This document shows positions 48,140 to 60,079 of a DNA stretch of 64,000 nt, in pieces. The position numbers and the translations under genes are program-made. Numbering within the stretch: the first letter of the stretch is position 1; the number at the start of each line of letters is the position of its first letter. The DNA lies in the NCBI GenBank assembly GCA_004026145.2, contig CP034980.1:2834151-2898150 (forward strand). Reading direction: 5' to 3'. This stretch comes from Takifugu bimaculatus. Taxonomy: Eukaryota; Chordata; Actinopteri; Tetraodontiformes; Tetraodontidae. The notes under the pieces are model-generated. The model was given only the letters and a program-made list of their open reading frames with translations. It ran no database searches and had not been told where the DNA came from.

Positions 48140-48696
48140 CAGTGGATGGAGTGTGGCTCCTACCTGTGCTGGGGGGACAACAGTTGGACACTCAGGACTC
48201 TGCTCCAGGCTGCCCTCGCTGCCCTCGTGCTGCTGCTGCTGCTGCTGCTGCACACTTATCAGCCTTATCCCTCGCTCTTTATCTCTCCTCCCAAGCGTCT
48301 CTCCTCCTCCCTTGTCTCCCTCATCTCCTCATATTACCCCATTCTCTCTCTCTCTCTCTCCTCCCCCTCCCCCCCTGCCCTCTCCTTGTATGGAGAGGCA
48401 GTTACTGGCCCTCACTCCTCTCTCTTCCTCTCTATCTTTCCCGCCCTGCTCTTTTCGCTGCCAGCCTAAACTCAGGCGAGGTGGCGGCGAGCGCACGGGC
48501 CGCTTTCCCCCATCTCCCGTCGGTCTCTGCTCTTCAGCCCAGCTGCTGAGGGATGCAGGACAACCCCCCCGTGGACTGAGACTGGTCCACCGGTTGGATG
48601 ATGCGCGGCATCAAACTGTGGAGTTTTCTGTTCACTTTTTCTCCTCAAAAATCTGTTTGAGCTCACCCAAGAAACTCTTCACCTCCAGTCAGTCGT

Positions 48697-48698
<2 letters not shown>

Positions 48699-48761
<63 letters not shown>
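48699..48761. repeat. (TG)n microsatellite
   Basis: About 62 bp dinucleotide run. Confidence 0.95.
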
Positions 48762-48762
<1 letters not shown>

Positions 48763-50737
48763 ACCTGCTGACCATTAATCAATCGGAGGGAAAGCAGACA
48801 GGCGGGGAGCGTCTCGTCCGCCGTCCACTGCAAAATCTGTCTTTGGTTTCCTTCGGTCAGGTTTTCATTAAGTGTTAAGACGTGCGTGCACGTCTGAGAG
48901 GGCTCAAACACGCGTTTGTGTGACGGAGGAGCCAAGAAAATGAATCAATGAGGGCAAATCAGGAGCCAAACAAAGAAAAACTGGATCCATACTAGACTCA
49001 CCCCCCCCCCCCTTCACACACACACACCTCAGTCCCCATAGAGAGAGGGAGAGAGAGAGGCTAAAAACATCTCTGTTGTGTTTAAAACACTTGCCAAGTT
49101 TATTCAGTCCTCTTTGAAAAAGGTCCCTGATTCAATATTTGAAGGTGTAAAAGTTTGTAGAAGTCCTGTTTTGATCCAGTATTTAATATAAGGATGCACA
49201 TGAATGACTGAATCAGGGAGCTGTAACTAGTTATGCTAGCTAACATTAGCGTGAGACAATTAATGAATCGTCACGGTGTCCTGTTGCTAAAGTTGGTTGT
49301 GTGTCTCTCTAAGGCTATTGTTCCTGTCCTAAACACCTCAGTGTATAACATGAACTTGACTTTGTAGAATTTGGCGCCAGCTTTAACCTTCAGAATGGCG
49401 TCGCGTGGTCGGGTGAAAAATGGAATAAATGGCAAAAGTCTTTTGCAACGTCTGACTCATTCAGTAATATTTGGACACAATGCAAGGACACGCGAAGACA
49501 AATATTTATCTCCTCCAATTTTGGGTCGGGCATTACGATGCCTCCAATGTCTCATCTGTTTGGAGGCTAATTCGTCACAGACAGGTACGCACAAACATAC
49601 GCTGACACACACGCAGAAACAACCGGACTGATTGTTATTTCCCAACGTCGACCTCGGCCTTCCCACCTGCCTGAGCAGGAACCAGCGTCCCCAGTTTGTG
49701 GAGCCTGGAGGTGACCAGTTCTGCAGGCGGCCCCTACTTCACAATACAGAAATGTTTGTTTTATACACAGAAATGATTTATTTATGTCGTCCTTCAAACA
49801 GCATCCAGTTTTATTTGTTACAGCGCTAAACTTTGTGACGGGCTCAGATTAGAAACAGTGTCATTCGGGTTGGGATGGAACCTTCTTCAGGATCTGCTCC
49901 TGATCTGATCCCAGATGCTTCTGGAGGACAGGCTCTTTGATCTTTGGTCACAAACAGGCCAGGACAAAGAGCACGCGGCTGTCCACGAGCGCGTCGCAAA
50001 CCTGTTGTTACCATAGCTTCCCGCTAGAGGGAGCCAGAGAACTCTGTACCAAATCCGTAATTGGTTTATTTAGTTTAAAGAGAAACTAGTTTTCTTCATA
50101 ACAATTAAATTAATTTAAAATAGGGATGATAGTCAGGGTTCGAGACACCCTGTGAAGTGAAAATAAGATGAAAAATGAAGTAATTTTGACTAATCTATAG
50201 ATATAGCTCAGGCTTTAGTGCTGGTGCTCCTCCGTCCATCTGGACAGATTTGCCTTTTCCCTGTTGCTCAACAGTCAGTCAACAGTCCTTCTCACCTCCA
50301 GCTACAATTCTTGATCCTGCGGTCCACACAGGAAGGTTCTCCATCTCTGTTCCATGAGGAGCCCATCAGTAAATCACCTCAACGGTGGGGGGGGGGGGGG
50401 GGCAGACTTCAGCTTTCTGTCCATTCACACATTTTAAGAGTTGTCTCCTTATAGAACGCACATGGTAGCAATTGAGACTGATACCCCCCCCCCCACCCCC
50501 CCCGCCTGTGTGCGTTTACAACAGAAGTCCACTTTCTCGTGCACCCCATCACGCCTGCCCCCTCCCATAACCGCACCGGTTCTGGAGCTGCGTCGACATT
50601 ATTGTCGTATAAAAAAAGCTGCAAAACTCCGGTCGTAAACAATTAGTCCTGTAAAATAAAGCCTCGGCGTGTCCTGCTGGACAGGATGCATGGGGGGGGG
50701 GGGGACAGATGAGAGAGGAGGGGTTTATTTTTAAGGT

Positions 50738-50743
50738 TTTATT
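50738..50743 (-). terminator. Candidate poly(A) signal AATAAA of ctbp1
   Basis: Reading down the minus strand from the ctbp1 stop codon, this is the first AATAAA I find; a second is at 50724-50729. Use of either implies a 3'UTR of about 2.8 kb. Confidence 0.4.
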
Positions 50744-53542
50744 AAAATACGGTGTGGAGTTTACCATTGGAAGTTACCATCACAAACATGATTGTTTCTA
50801 ATAAAAAAGTAAACAAAACAAAAATAAAGCTTAAGAGCCTAGTTACATGATTTTTTTGATGGTTTTTGCAGTCTTGTGAAAGGGGAAAAAAAAAAAGTCA
50901 CAACGAGAGTGAGTGGAAAAGAAAAACACACGTTCACATGTTGTAAAAACACATTTCCCAGTTGGAAGGTTCCAGGCGGTCGCAGGCGGTTCCAGGCGGT
51001 CACACAACAGCCGCTCCTTCCTCTTCGATGCTCCATGTCAGTGCCGGAAAAATAGATATATAAAGTCCAGACCTGTGCACAAAGGGTGGGGGTGGGGGTG
51101 GGACAGGAAAGGGGGGGGTTGGGTCTATAAATGAGGAGAGTGTTGGACGTTCTGAGGACGGGGGGACGGGGGACAGGAGACGGAGAGCGACTGCTGGAGG
51201 ATATGTGTGCATTTGAACCCTGAGAGAAAAGGCGACCAATTTTACTCTTTTAAATCTGTCAGACCACGACAGTGTCCGCTGCCCCCCCCCCCAGCCCCCC
51301 CGGGACCACGGCTCTGACGGCGACCCTGCAGGTCTCCAGAGGGGCGGTAGTTGTGAGTGGGTGGGTGGGTGGGTGGGGGGGATGGGGGGGTTTGAACGCC
51401 CTGCGGTGGAATATCAGCGCCGGCTTGGTGAGCATGCACGCTGTGCTTATCATTTATCCGACGCACGCGCACGTACGCACGCACGCACGCTGACCTCACC
51501 CCGGCGAGAATTCACACCCAAACAAAGGGCCCGCGCCTGCTAAATGTGGCCCGAGAAGTCATGTGACGGCGCTGTGGCAGGCGGCCCCGTGCGTGGGGGC
51601 GGCGGCCCCGTGCGTGGGGGCGGCGGCCCCGTGCGTGGGGGCGGCGGCCCCGTGCACGGGGCTGTGCGCCTCCTGCTGTGGTCAACCGTATTAAGGCAGT
51701 GAGTGGTTCCATGGCGACGCTCTAACAGCTACTTTAAAAAGGGACGAGTTAAGGCCCAGAGGAGAATCAGCCGGAGCGGACAGGAAGGAAGAGATGGGGG
51801 GGGGAGGGGGGGTTTGGCTGAAATGTCTGAGTACAACATGTAGAACAGAATCCTACAACACAAACATCATGGTTTCCATAAACAGTGCACTTCTGAACTG
51901 GAAGAAAATATATATAAGCATCATCAACAGCAAAATTTAAGATTAGGCTCATCATCCAAACTATGGGGGTTATTTTTAAAAATATATACTCATCACATGA
52001 CAGAGGAGCCGTGTCAATCATAGAATCTGAGGGGGGGGGGGGGGTAACTGTACATCACAGGAACCTGACCACGCTGGAAAAATGGCAACTTATGAGGGGA
52101 AAAGGCCGAAGGGGGCACAGAGATGACAAATTAGCAACAGCGTTTCCCCTAAAACATTAGCTCACATGCAATATAGAGCGGCCAGACAATGGGGGGGGGG
52201 TTAAAACAACATCTACCACTACCGTTCTAGTAAAAAGAAACTAGCAGACCACAGTGACTGACTTGCTTTTCTGGATTTTCCCATTAGCCATTAAAATGGA
52301 GGTTGTAAACAACCAGAGTCTAAGAATGAGCTGAACCAAACTGGGGGGGGGCCTGAGTTTTCAGTAACCTATAGCAAACCTAAAGAGGTCGAGTCGATTC
52401 GGTGGGTTCTCTTTTCGTTTAAAAACTGTATCACTGCTACGATTCCAGGAGCGTTCTGGTAAAGAAGAGCAAAGAAGCATCTAGAAAATCTGTACAAAAA
52501 ATAAAGGGGTGTGTGGTACATTCAATATCTGTTACTGAGGTACTAACAAGGTGCTGCCACCACCGGGGCAACAGCCGTACAGAGGGACTCTGCCTTTGGA
52601 GACGTCAGCTCGTGACAGGGCGGGGGGACACACGCGGGATGAGCTGAGTGGGGGGGTCAATGAGTGGGGGGGGGCATGGTTTTAAACAATAAGGCAGCAG
52701 TCGTTTCCTGGTCACCTACGTGGCCGATGTGGTCGAGCTAACGTGTCAGTGGACGTGCGTGAAGCTCGCAGCAGGTCCTCTGCTGCCCCCTGTTGGCGAC
52801 GCCCGGGGCGTGCACGTCAGCCTCCCCGCCCGGGGCGTGCACGTCAGCCCCCCCAGGCTGCTGGTGTGAGAGGAACTCCGTGGCCACAGTAGACCAGCTC
52901 TAAACGGGGGGGGGCTTTACTCCTTCTGAGACCGCTCTACGCTCACAACGGCCCAGAATCCTCTGCTGGGCCGACAGCTCCAACAAACTGGGGAGCTGGA
53001 TACTTCTGGGGGGGGGGGGGGCGCTCCGGCCTGGCCTGGTTCAGGACAGGACTCCCCCATGACACGGAAAGGTGGACAGTCCAAAAGAAAAGAGCAGTAA
53101 CAAGAGCCGTTAATGTACAAAGAGGGGTTCAACCTTTCTGTCTTTAGCAGTGGGGGGGGGGGGGGCTGCAGGCTGTCACGCCTCGTGTCAGAAATGCTTT
53201 TTTAGACAAACAAACAAACAAACAACACCTAGAACAATAAGATCAACCTTCCATTAAAACAACTAAGGATAGAAACCGATCCGATCAATGACTCCTTGAG
53301 AACAGTTATTGCTGACGTTGTGGGGGGGGGGGGGGGGGGGGTCGAAGATGCAGGGGAGCTGGTGGGATGGTGGTGATGATGGGATGGAGAATTCTGTAGA
53401 CAAGTCACTCCTGGTGGGGTCGTTTTTTTCTGAGGGTCACATCAGGTCACACTGGTACTCTGGATGTACTCGAGGGTCTGATGCTGGGGGGGGGCAGGAG
53501 GGGAGGGGGGGGGTTGGAATGTGACGGGGTTCGGGTTGAGGG
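50744..53542 (-). other. Putative long 3'UTR of ctbp1 with repeated C-tracts
   Basis: No intact coding sequence. The plus strand carries poly-G tracts of about 8-18 bases, including those near 50691, 51106, 51376, 51797, 52031, 52190, 52345, 52670, 52907, 53010, 53153, 53323 and 53500. These are C-tracts in the ctbp1 sense. A few C runs on the plus strand near 51284 are the exception. Small tandem repeats lie at 51576-51655 (about 21 bp, four copies) and 52799-52853 (about 27 bp, two copies). The extent as 3'UTR is inferred only from the poly(A) signal. Confidence 0.4.
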
Positions 53543-56500
53543 TTATTGGTCGGAGGGGTTGTCTCTGTCGGCTTCGGTCTTGGGGGAGGGGGCATGAGGT
53601 GGGTGGGAGACAGGTGCGATGCCGTGGGCCAGGGTTCCCGTGACCATGCTCTCCACCCCGCCGCCGGCTCCAGGGAGCCCCCCCGCTGCTGCCACGTTGA
53701 TCAGCCCGGGAGGAAACCTGCAGACAGGGATGGGGGGGGGGGGCGGTTAGACACCAGGCCGCTCACGCTGGCACATCACACTCCCTCACCTGTAAGCGGC
53801 TCCGTTGAGCTCGGGGTGAACGGTGGCGGCCTCCATGCTGGGCCACTGGGACGCCGCCATCAGGTAATCCTTGTTCACGCAGTTCTTCAGACTGTCAGGG
53901 ATGCGGCCTTGGGGGGGGGGGCACAGGTCAGAGGGAGCATGAGTTACTGGGAGCCTCACTAGCATCACATGAAGGAGCTCATGTTATCGGCTCAGAGAGA
54001 ACGCCCCGTTTCCTGTGTGACATCATCGACCAGCGGCGAGGGCGAGAGCTTCTTACCGGTGATGGCGCGACGCACCTCCCTGGCGGCCTCCTCGCGGGCC
54101 TCCACCGAGGCCTGCTCGCTGTACCAGGACGTGTGCGGGGTACAGATCAGGTTGGGGGCGTCCTTCAGTGGACCTGCTGAAAAACTGGCCCAGGGGAAAA
54201 AGGTGCTTAGACGAGGAAACGCCCGCGGCGGCGCCGGCGGGCTGGCGGTACCTGAAGGGCTCGGTCTCGTGGACGTCCAGGGCGGCGCCTCGTATCCTGC
54301 CCTCCTTCAGGGCCTGGGCCAGGGCCTTCTCATCCACCAGGCCGCCTCGTGACGTGTTCACCAGGAACGCTCCCTGACGCATCTGTGTGGGAGGCAGCGG
54401 CGTGATGAAGGCGAGCGGGGCGGGAGGCGGCGGCCTTCGTGCGGGGGGGGGGGGGGGCGGAGCACCCACCTGTTTGATGGTGAAGTCGTTGATGAGGTGG
54501 TGGTTGTGTTCGTTCAGGCTGCAGTGCAGCGACACGCAGTCGGAGTGGATCAGCAGGTCCTGCAGGGTGGCCATGCGCTGCAGCCCCAGCGAGCGCTCCA
54601 CGCCATCGGGCAGGTACGGGTCGTAGAAGATCACGCCGAACCCGAAGGCCTTGGCCCGCAGCGCCACCGCCTGGCCCACGCGTCCTGGACGGGGCGACAA
54701 GCATTCTGAGTGCAACGTGGCTCCTCAACCCGGCCCGAGCGCCCTCAGCTGTTCTAGGAGGTTCTGACCTAAGCCGATAATGCCCAGCGTCTCGCCCCGG
54801 ATGCGCGCGGCGCCGCTCGCCACCTCTCGGATCTGCTCCACGCTGGAGGCCCGCGTCCCCTCCCGGAGCGCCTGGTGCAGCCATGTGACCCGCCTGTACA
54901 GGTTGAGGATGAGACATAGCGAAGTGTCGGCCGTCTCCTCCACCGAGGCGGCGGGAACGTTGCAGACGGCGATCCCTGGAAGTCAACGGGGGAGGGGGAG
55001 GGGGGGGTTACCACCGCGCGACGCTCAGAGCGGCGCTTGGATCCCGGAGCACGCCGCAGCTCTCACCTAACTCCGCCGCCGCCTTGATGTCGACGTTGTC
55101 GAAGCCCGAGCCGATCCTGACGATGACGCGGAGGCCTTTGAACTTCTCCAGGTCGTCCCGGGACAGCGTGATGGTGTGGTAGAGCAGCGCCGCCACCGCC
55201 TCGTTCAGCACCTGCCCCACACACACACACACACACACACACACTCCTGAACCTCTGCCGCTCCCCCCTCCACAGGTACAGGTGTGTGTGTGTGGGCTCT
55301 ACCTTCTCGTGAATCTCCTGTGTGGACTGGGCGTCGCAGAACGCCACCGTGGCCACGTCCTTGAGGATGGGCATCTCCACGGTGCAGTCGCGCCCGTCCA
55401 GCAGGGCCACCAGGGGCCGCGGGTGCATGGGCCCGTTCAGAATCGGAGGTCTGATACCTAGAAAAAGCATTTAAAGGGACATAAGGAGGCATCGCCGCCA
55501 CGGAACCACCCGTCTGGGCCTGCAGACGCTCTCATCACCAGCTACACCCGTCCCCCTCACGCTCCCGGAGAGCCGGCATCTCTGCGCTGGCGTCTCCTCG
55601 GGGGAACTAGCGGATGTCTGGACTCTCCCCCTGTGACCCGTAGTCATGGTCGGCGGTCACGTGGTGGCGATAATCACCAGAACCGCTCCGGGCTCAAGCG
55701 GTTCTGCCGCCTCACGTGGGCGGAGCTTCCTGATCTGTGACCAGTGGAGGCGGAGCAACGATATCGTCGCCAGCGCGTGTAGATGCTCGATATTGATCCT
55801 GTAATCGGCCTGATTACATCTGTAAACACACCAACGCCACGATAACTCACACCCACACACACCCACACACTCACACACACCCACACACACTCACACACAC
55901 ACTCTCGCTGTGTTGGCTGTTTACCTCCTAAGTGTCCGACCCAAACAGCTCAGATCAACATCGTCCACTGAAACTTGACCCGACGCCGCTGAAGACCAGC
56001 GTGCACTGGGGGCTGAGGCTCTGTGTGTGTGTGTGTGTGTGTGTGTGGAGGGGCAGCATGAAGACTGGGGGTGGGGTGAGACGACCGGAGGGTCGAGAGG
56101 TGGCAGCGAGGAGGGTGGGGGTTCATGGGGAGGTCTGAGTCATGACCTAAATCCTCCTGGAGCTCCTCGCCGCTGCGCTCTGACACACATCTGCACGCGT
56201 CGTCCACGCCTCTGGTGTGTGACAGGTGTGTGTGTGTGTGTGTGTGTTGGGGGGGGGGGGGCACGATTTCACACCGGAGAAACAAGAAAACAAATATTTG
56301 CCATCACGTCCTCCAAATGACGGGGGGGGTGGGGGGGTTTGAAACCAGGCCGCCGCTCGGCTGGATCGCGGCGTGATTCCCGCTGGGCGCCTCAGGAGAC
56401 CCCCCCACAAACGCACGCCTGCGCTGGGGGGTGGTGGGGGGCAGAAAAACGGGAACACCTCCTTTGAAGCGTCTCCGCGGAGGTCAGAAACGGAGAGAGC

Positions 56501-57461
56501 GCCGCAGCCTTCCACCCGAGGCCCAATATGAACCGGCGCCGCCGCACACAATGCGATTCATTCAGCAGCTCATTCATTCTTCCTCGCTCTCCCTTTCTGC
56601 CCCCCGCCCGCCCTCCTGCCCCCCCCCCCCCTCCCTCCCTCCGGCTGCCGTTGGAGGAGCGAGCGGTGAGGGGGGGAGGGGCGGCAGAAGATGATAATGC
56701 AGCAAGCGCCAGTGCTCCACCCAGACACACACGGCTATTCGGCGCCTTCTCAAGGGCTGCGGCGGCCCCAGAACGTGGCGAGCGCGCACGGCCCACATGC
56801 ACACACGCGGCCGCTCGACGCGCCCCGACACGGTCACACTGAAACAGACACAAGAAAAGAGAAAAGGCATGCGCGCCGGGCCTAACCTTGCATTATGGAG
56901 CCCGTCTTCCTCTCTCACTCTCCTCGCTCTCCCCTCGCTCGCTCGCTCTCTTTCTCTCCCTCTCTTGTCAGCCTGCTCTCCGCTGGCTGGATCCCAGCTG
57001 TCCTCCCCGCCCAGACCCTCCCCCACGGGCGGCCTCCAATCACGCGCGGCCCTTTTGAGGGCCGACCAACCAGCACTAACCTCATTAGCATAGCCTGGCT
57101 CGGGCCCGGGGCCGCGCCGGGCCGTTGTCATCTTTTAAAGAGACAGCTGGCCCATTTCCCCGCAGTGTGCGTCCGCGACCCTTCACCTGGCCCTCCGCTC
57201 TCGCCTCGCTCTCCAGAGACCCTAACAGACTCCTAACGCCACCCCGGCGGGATGCGGCCTCGGCGTGCACTTGCGTTATTTGTCCTCACGGCAGCGAGGA
57301 TGAAATCAATAGTGTGAAATCTCAACATTAAAGTGGCAGATCCGGAGTTTCCCTCTCAAAGAGGGGCGCACGGCGCACGTGCACGTGGACGTGGACTCAC
57401 CCTCGCAGATGCGATCCAGCCTCTGCCGCTTGACCTGTTTGTGTTTGTCCATCAGAGCCAT
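53543..57461 (-). CDS. ctbp1: C-terminal-binding protein 1, complete coding region
   Basis: CtBP is an NADH-sensing transcriptional corepressor of PxDLS-motif factors, structurally a D-isomer 2-hydroxyacid dehydrogenase. Nine coding exons: 57401-57461, 55303-55457, 55067-55211, 54769-54975, 54470-54684, 54252-54382, 54057-54184, 53790-53907 and 53543-53717. They total 1335 bp and 444 aa, with every junction GT/AG and in phase. Visible: MALMDKHKQVKRQRLDRICE, the dinucleotide-binding GLGRVG (residues 188-193), and catalytic-triad equivalents Arg273 (NTSRGG), Glu302 (HETEPF) and His322 with Trp325 (TPHTSWYSEQ). The tail ends HPPHAPSPKTEADRDNPSDQ. GLGRVGQAVALRAKAFGF, PDSLKNCVNKD and HPELNGAAYR favour CtBP1 over CtBP2, and adjacency to spon2 agrees with human 4p16.3. 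Confidence 0.96.
55219..55243. repeat. (CA)n microsatellite beside ctbp1 exon 3 acceptor
   Basis: A CA run starting about 8 bp from the exon 3 acceptor, so on the transcript a GU repeat stands where the polypyrimidine tract would be. Confidence 0.85.
56021..56262. repeat. (GT)n runs and a poly-G tract in ctbp1 intron 1
   Basis: GT repeats at about 56021-56047 and 56226-56248, followed by a G tract at about 56250-56261. Frames across them were not called as genes. Confidence 0.85.
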
Positions 57462-57482
57462 AGACCGAGCAGCCGGAACCTG
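57462..57482 (-). promoter_or_regulatory. Splice acceptor upstream of the ctbp1 ATG
   Basis: On the minus strand tcgctcgcag precedes an 18-base leader and then the ATG. This is a plausible 3' splice site (exon edge 57479) and implies that at least one untranslated first exon lies further right. Confidence 0.55.
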
Positions 57483-59040
57483 CGAGCGAGAATGAAGACG
57501 TGTGCTCCTCGAAGGCCCCGTGGATGTGGTACACCTGATCTCACCTGGGGGGAGAGCAACACGGTCACCAATGAGATGATCTGACCGACCCCACGGGAGC
57601 TCAGCCATCAACTGTGCTCAAGTTTAACATGTGGGGCTACTGTTTGTGTAACGAGACTATGATAAAGTTTGATTTTTACCCAAAGACCTAAATGTACCCC
57701 CCCCCCCCCCCCCCCCCCAGCAGCTGACAGTGACAGAACCTCACGTTAATCCAATATGTGTAAAGTTGTTCACTACTTTTATTTTGTTAGGTCTTGCTCA
57801 ATTTTTAAGCAACACAAAAGGACAACTTTTCCACAACGTGAACCAGACAATGTTGGTCGACTGCATAAATGTCTAAACTGTGGAAAATATGAATGGTTTG
57901 AGAGCTCCTCGGTAGCCAAGTTACCGTTATGTAGCCAACTAGCTTACGTGGTGCTAGCTAACGCTGCTCTTTACTGTCGAGAAGAACCGGTTTCTAAATG
58001 ACGGGGGGTGGTTGAAGTACATACACTATTTATATAATTCAAATGAAACCCGCTTTTTCCATAATTAGCATATTCCTCCCCATATACTTCAACTTACAAT
58101 AACTTCAGACTTACCATCGGAGTTAAAGCTAACTAGCACTGTAGCTAAATAGCCGATGTGGGCTAGCAAACACAAACACAAACATTTTAAGCTCTTATAT
58201 TAAATTTTTTAAAATAGGAACACAAAAAAATGATACCTCTACAACTATATCTGCACCAGAGCTTCCCCGGCGCCCCCTAACTTGTAAACTTGATCCATAA
58301 AATCACTTCTATAGCGACGATTTCATTCGTATGCAACACTGCTAATGTTAGCTAGCGCCGCTAGCCAGTGTGCCAGTGAACGTGTGGGAGATGCAAGCGG
58401 AGGGGGAGCCATTTCGTCCGATTTTGTTATCAGCGAGTGGCGCTACAATGTGAAATATCTGACCCAGAACATGAGGAAAAAATACAAATCCCGGCGGGAT
58501 ATGTAATTCAACACACAACGCGCATTCCAAATACGGCTACTTAACCACCCCGCGACCGAATCCTGCAAAAAATGTTGAGTTATTTACCCAAATAATACTC
58601 TTTCAAGAGTGCGGAGACAGTGAGCGTGCGTCGGTGCTGTTCCCTCCTCTCCAGATCGCCATGAAATCAGACAAAAGAGGGAAGTGGCTTGTTGGTGGGG
58701 GGTGGTGAGCCGGGCTGCAGCGGTGCTCTGAAAGGAGGCGCCCTCACCTTCCGCGGCGGAACGCGGATAAGGACTCTTCGGTACCAGGCAACTTTCAAAC
58801 GTTCCAACTTTACCCGGCCGCCGGTGCCCCTTCAGAGCCCACCAGCTTCTGTTCCAGACGACGTGGACAGATTATAATCCCGGATTTAGGACGGCGGGGG
58901 GGACGTTTTCCCGCCAGTTATTTTATCCGGCTCTTACTTGCGGCTCATTAAGTGGAAGTACAGCAACAGTGGTTGCAGTACCGGCCCGGGCCGCCGGGGG
59001 GCGCCCGCGGGCAGCGCAGCCGCCGAATAACCGTAGAAGA
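57480..59040 (-). promoter_or_regulatory. Probable ctbp1 promoter and untranslated first exon region
   Basis: The stretch contains a CpG-rich block at about 58735-59035 and a poly-C run at 57699-57718. A candidate 5'UTR exon could end near 58590 at TTGG followed by GTAAAT. Composition and the acceptor upstream of the ATG are the only evidence; the exact start site is not determined. Confidence 0.4.
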
Positions 59041-59979
59041 ACAGCCTGGATAAAACAGTCATTCAGGCTTTATTGGGTACAGAAATTGTGCAACAGGTAT
59101 ATTTTCTGAAAATGCATGAAAAAATTCACTTGAAAGGCCACCAAAGCGAATGCCCGGCTCTCCGTTCTCTCCTGAACGTTGTGCCCTGTGAAGAGTCCGG
59201 CATTCCCCGCTTCCATTCCGTCCTGTTAGAGCGCGTGTGCCAGCTGCTCCGGAACATCTGGCTCAACACGGATGGAGACGCATCCAGCTGTGGGGCACCG
59301 GAGCTCCGGGAGCAGGCTAAGCTTAAGGCGTGTCGATTGTGTGGAGGTGGGTGAAATCCTGGCGTTGTGCAGCAGATGTGGTGGTTTGGGGACACACACA
59401 CACTCACACACACATGCGCGCACACACACACACACACAAGTGTGTCGGGGCCGAACCAACACACCCCGCCTCAGTAGACTAACTTCAGCTCGTGTGTGGA
59501 TCTAGTTCGTGACGATGCTGAGGTAATGGAGGCGGTGTGTTGTACGTCTAGCACGCTTGCCTACCATTATGGGTTGTCGTCTTCTAAATGCTGTTTGATT
59601 GGTCTTTGGAGGAGCAGCAGGAGCTGGACGGGGCCTGCCGGGGGGGGTGCAGGGCCCACGTGTGCTTCCAAGCTCTGGTCAAGTTCTCCTTCTATCAGGT
59701 TCCAGGTCCCAGTTCTGTGGCATGTCCCGTTCAAAAAACAAACTTCGTGGTCCTGCCCCGCGGGCCGCCGTTTCCCTTTTGTGGTCTTCGTCCTCCTCCT
59801 CCTCGCTCTCGCTCAGCGGGCCGATGCTCGCCCGTCCCAGGAGCTCGGTGGGGAGAAGGCCGGGCCCTGCTCCAACTGGGGGGACGCAAGGACGCCGCCG
59901 GGACCGCTGCTGTACACGGGGCTCCCGCGATTACCCATCTGCGTCCAACAGAGATGACATCATTACGTCGCCGTGACAA
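59041..59979. other. No recognised gene
   Basis: GC-rich sequence with a CA-rich microsatellite at about 59393-59440. Open frames occur on both strands but none resembles a known family or has convincing splice structure. Confidence 0.5.
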
Positions 59980-60079
59980 NNNNNNNNNNNNNNNNNNNNN
60001 NNNNNNNNNNNNNNNNNNNNNNNNNNNNNNNNNNNNNNNNNNNNNNNNNNNNNNNNNNNNNNNNNNNNNNNNNNNNNNN
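59980..60079. other. Assembly gap (100 N)
   Basis: Exactly 100 N. Confidence 1.

Larger units (their letters stand above)
44776..50723. other. Intergenic between spon2 and ctbp1, rich in simple repeats
   Basis: It should contain the spon2 promoter and untranslated first exon, which I could not place. The dominant content is microsatellites and one minisatellite, listed separately, plus poly-G (46179-46194) and poly-C (about 49001-49013) runs. No coding sequence is supported. Confidence 0.5.

Noticed and set aside
48085..48878. 263-codon frame beginning with (VC)n
   Set aside because: Two GT microsatellites and a TC-rich stretch read through; no domain and no splice support.
54330..54986. 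218-codon minus-strand frame over ctbp1 exons 4-6
   Set aside because: Wrong frame of a GC-rich gene; the true frame gives the dehydrogenase motifs.
53543..57461. CtBP2 instead of CtBP1
   Set aside because: GLGRVGQAVALRAKAFGF, PDSLKNCVNKD and the ADRD-x-x-SDQ tail fit CtBP1, and spon2 is the expected neighbour.
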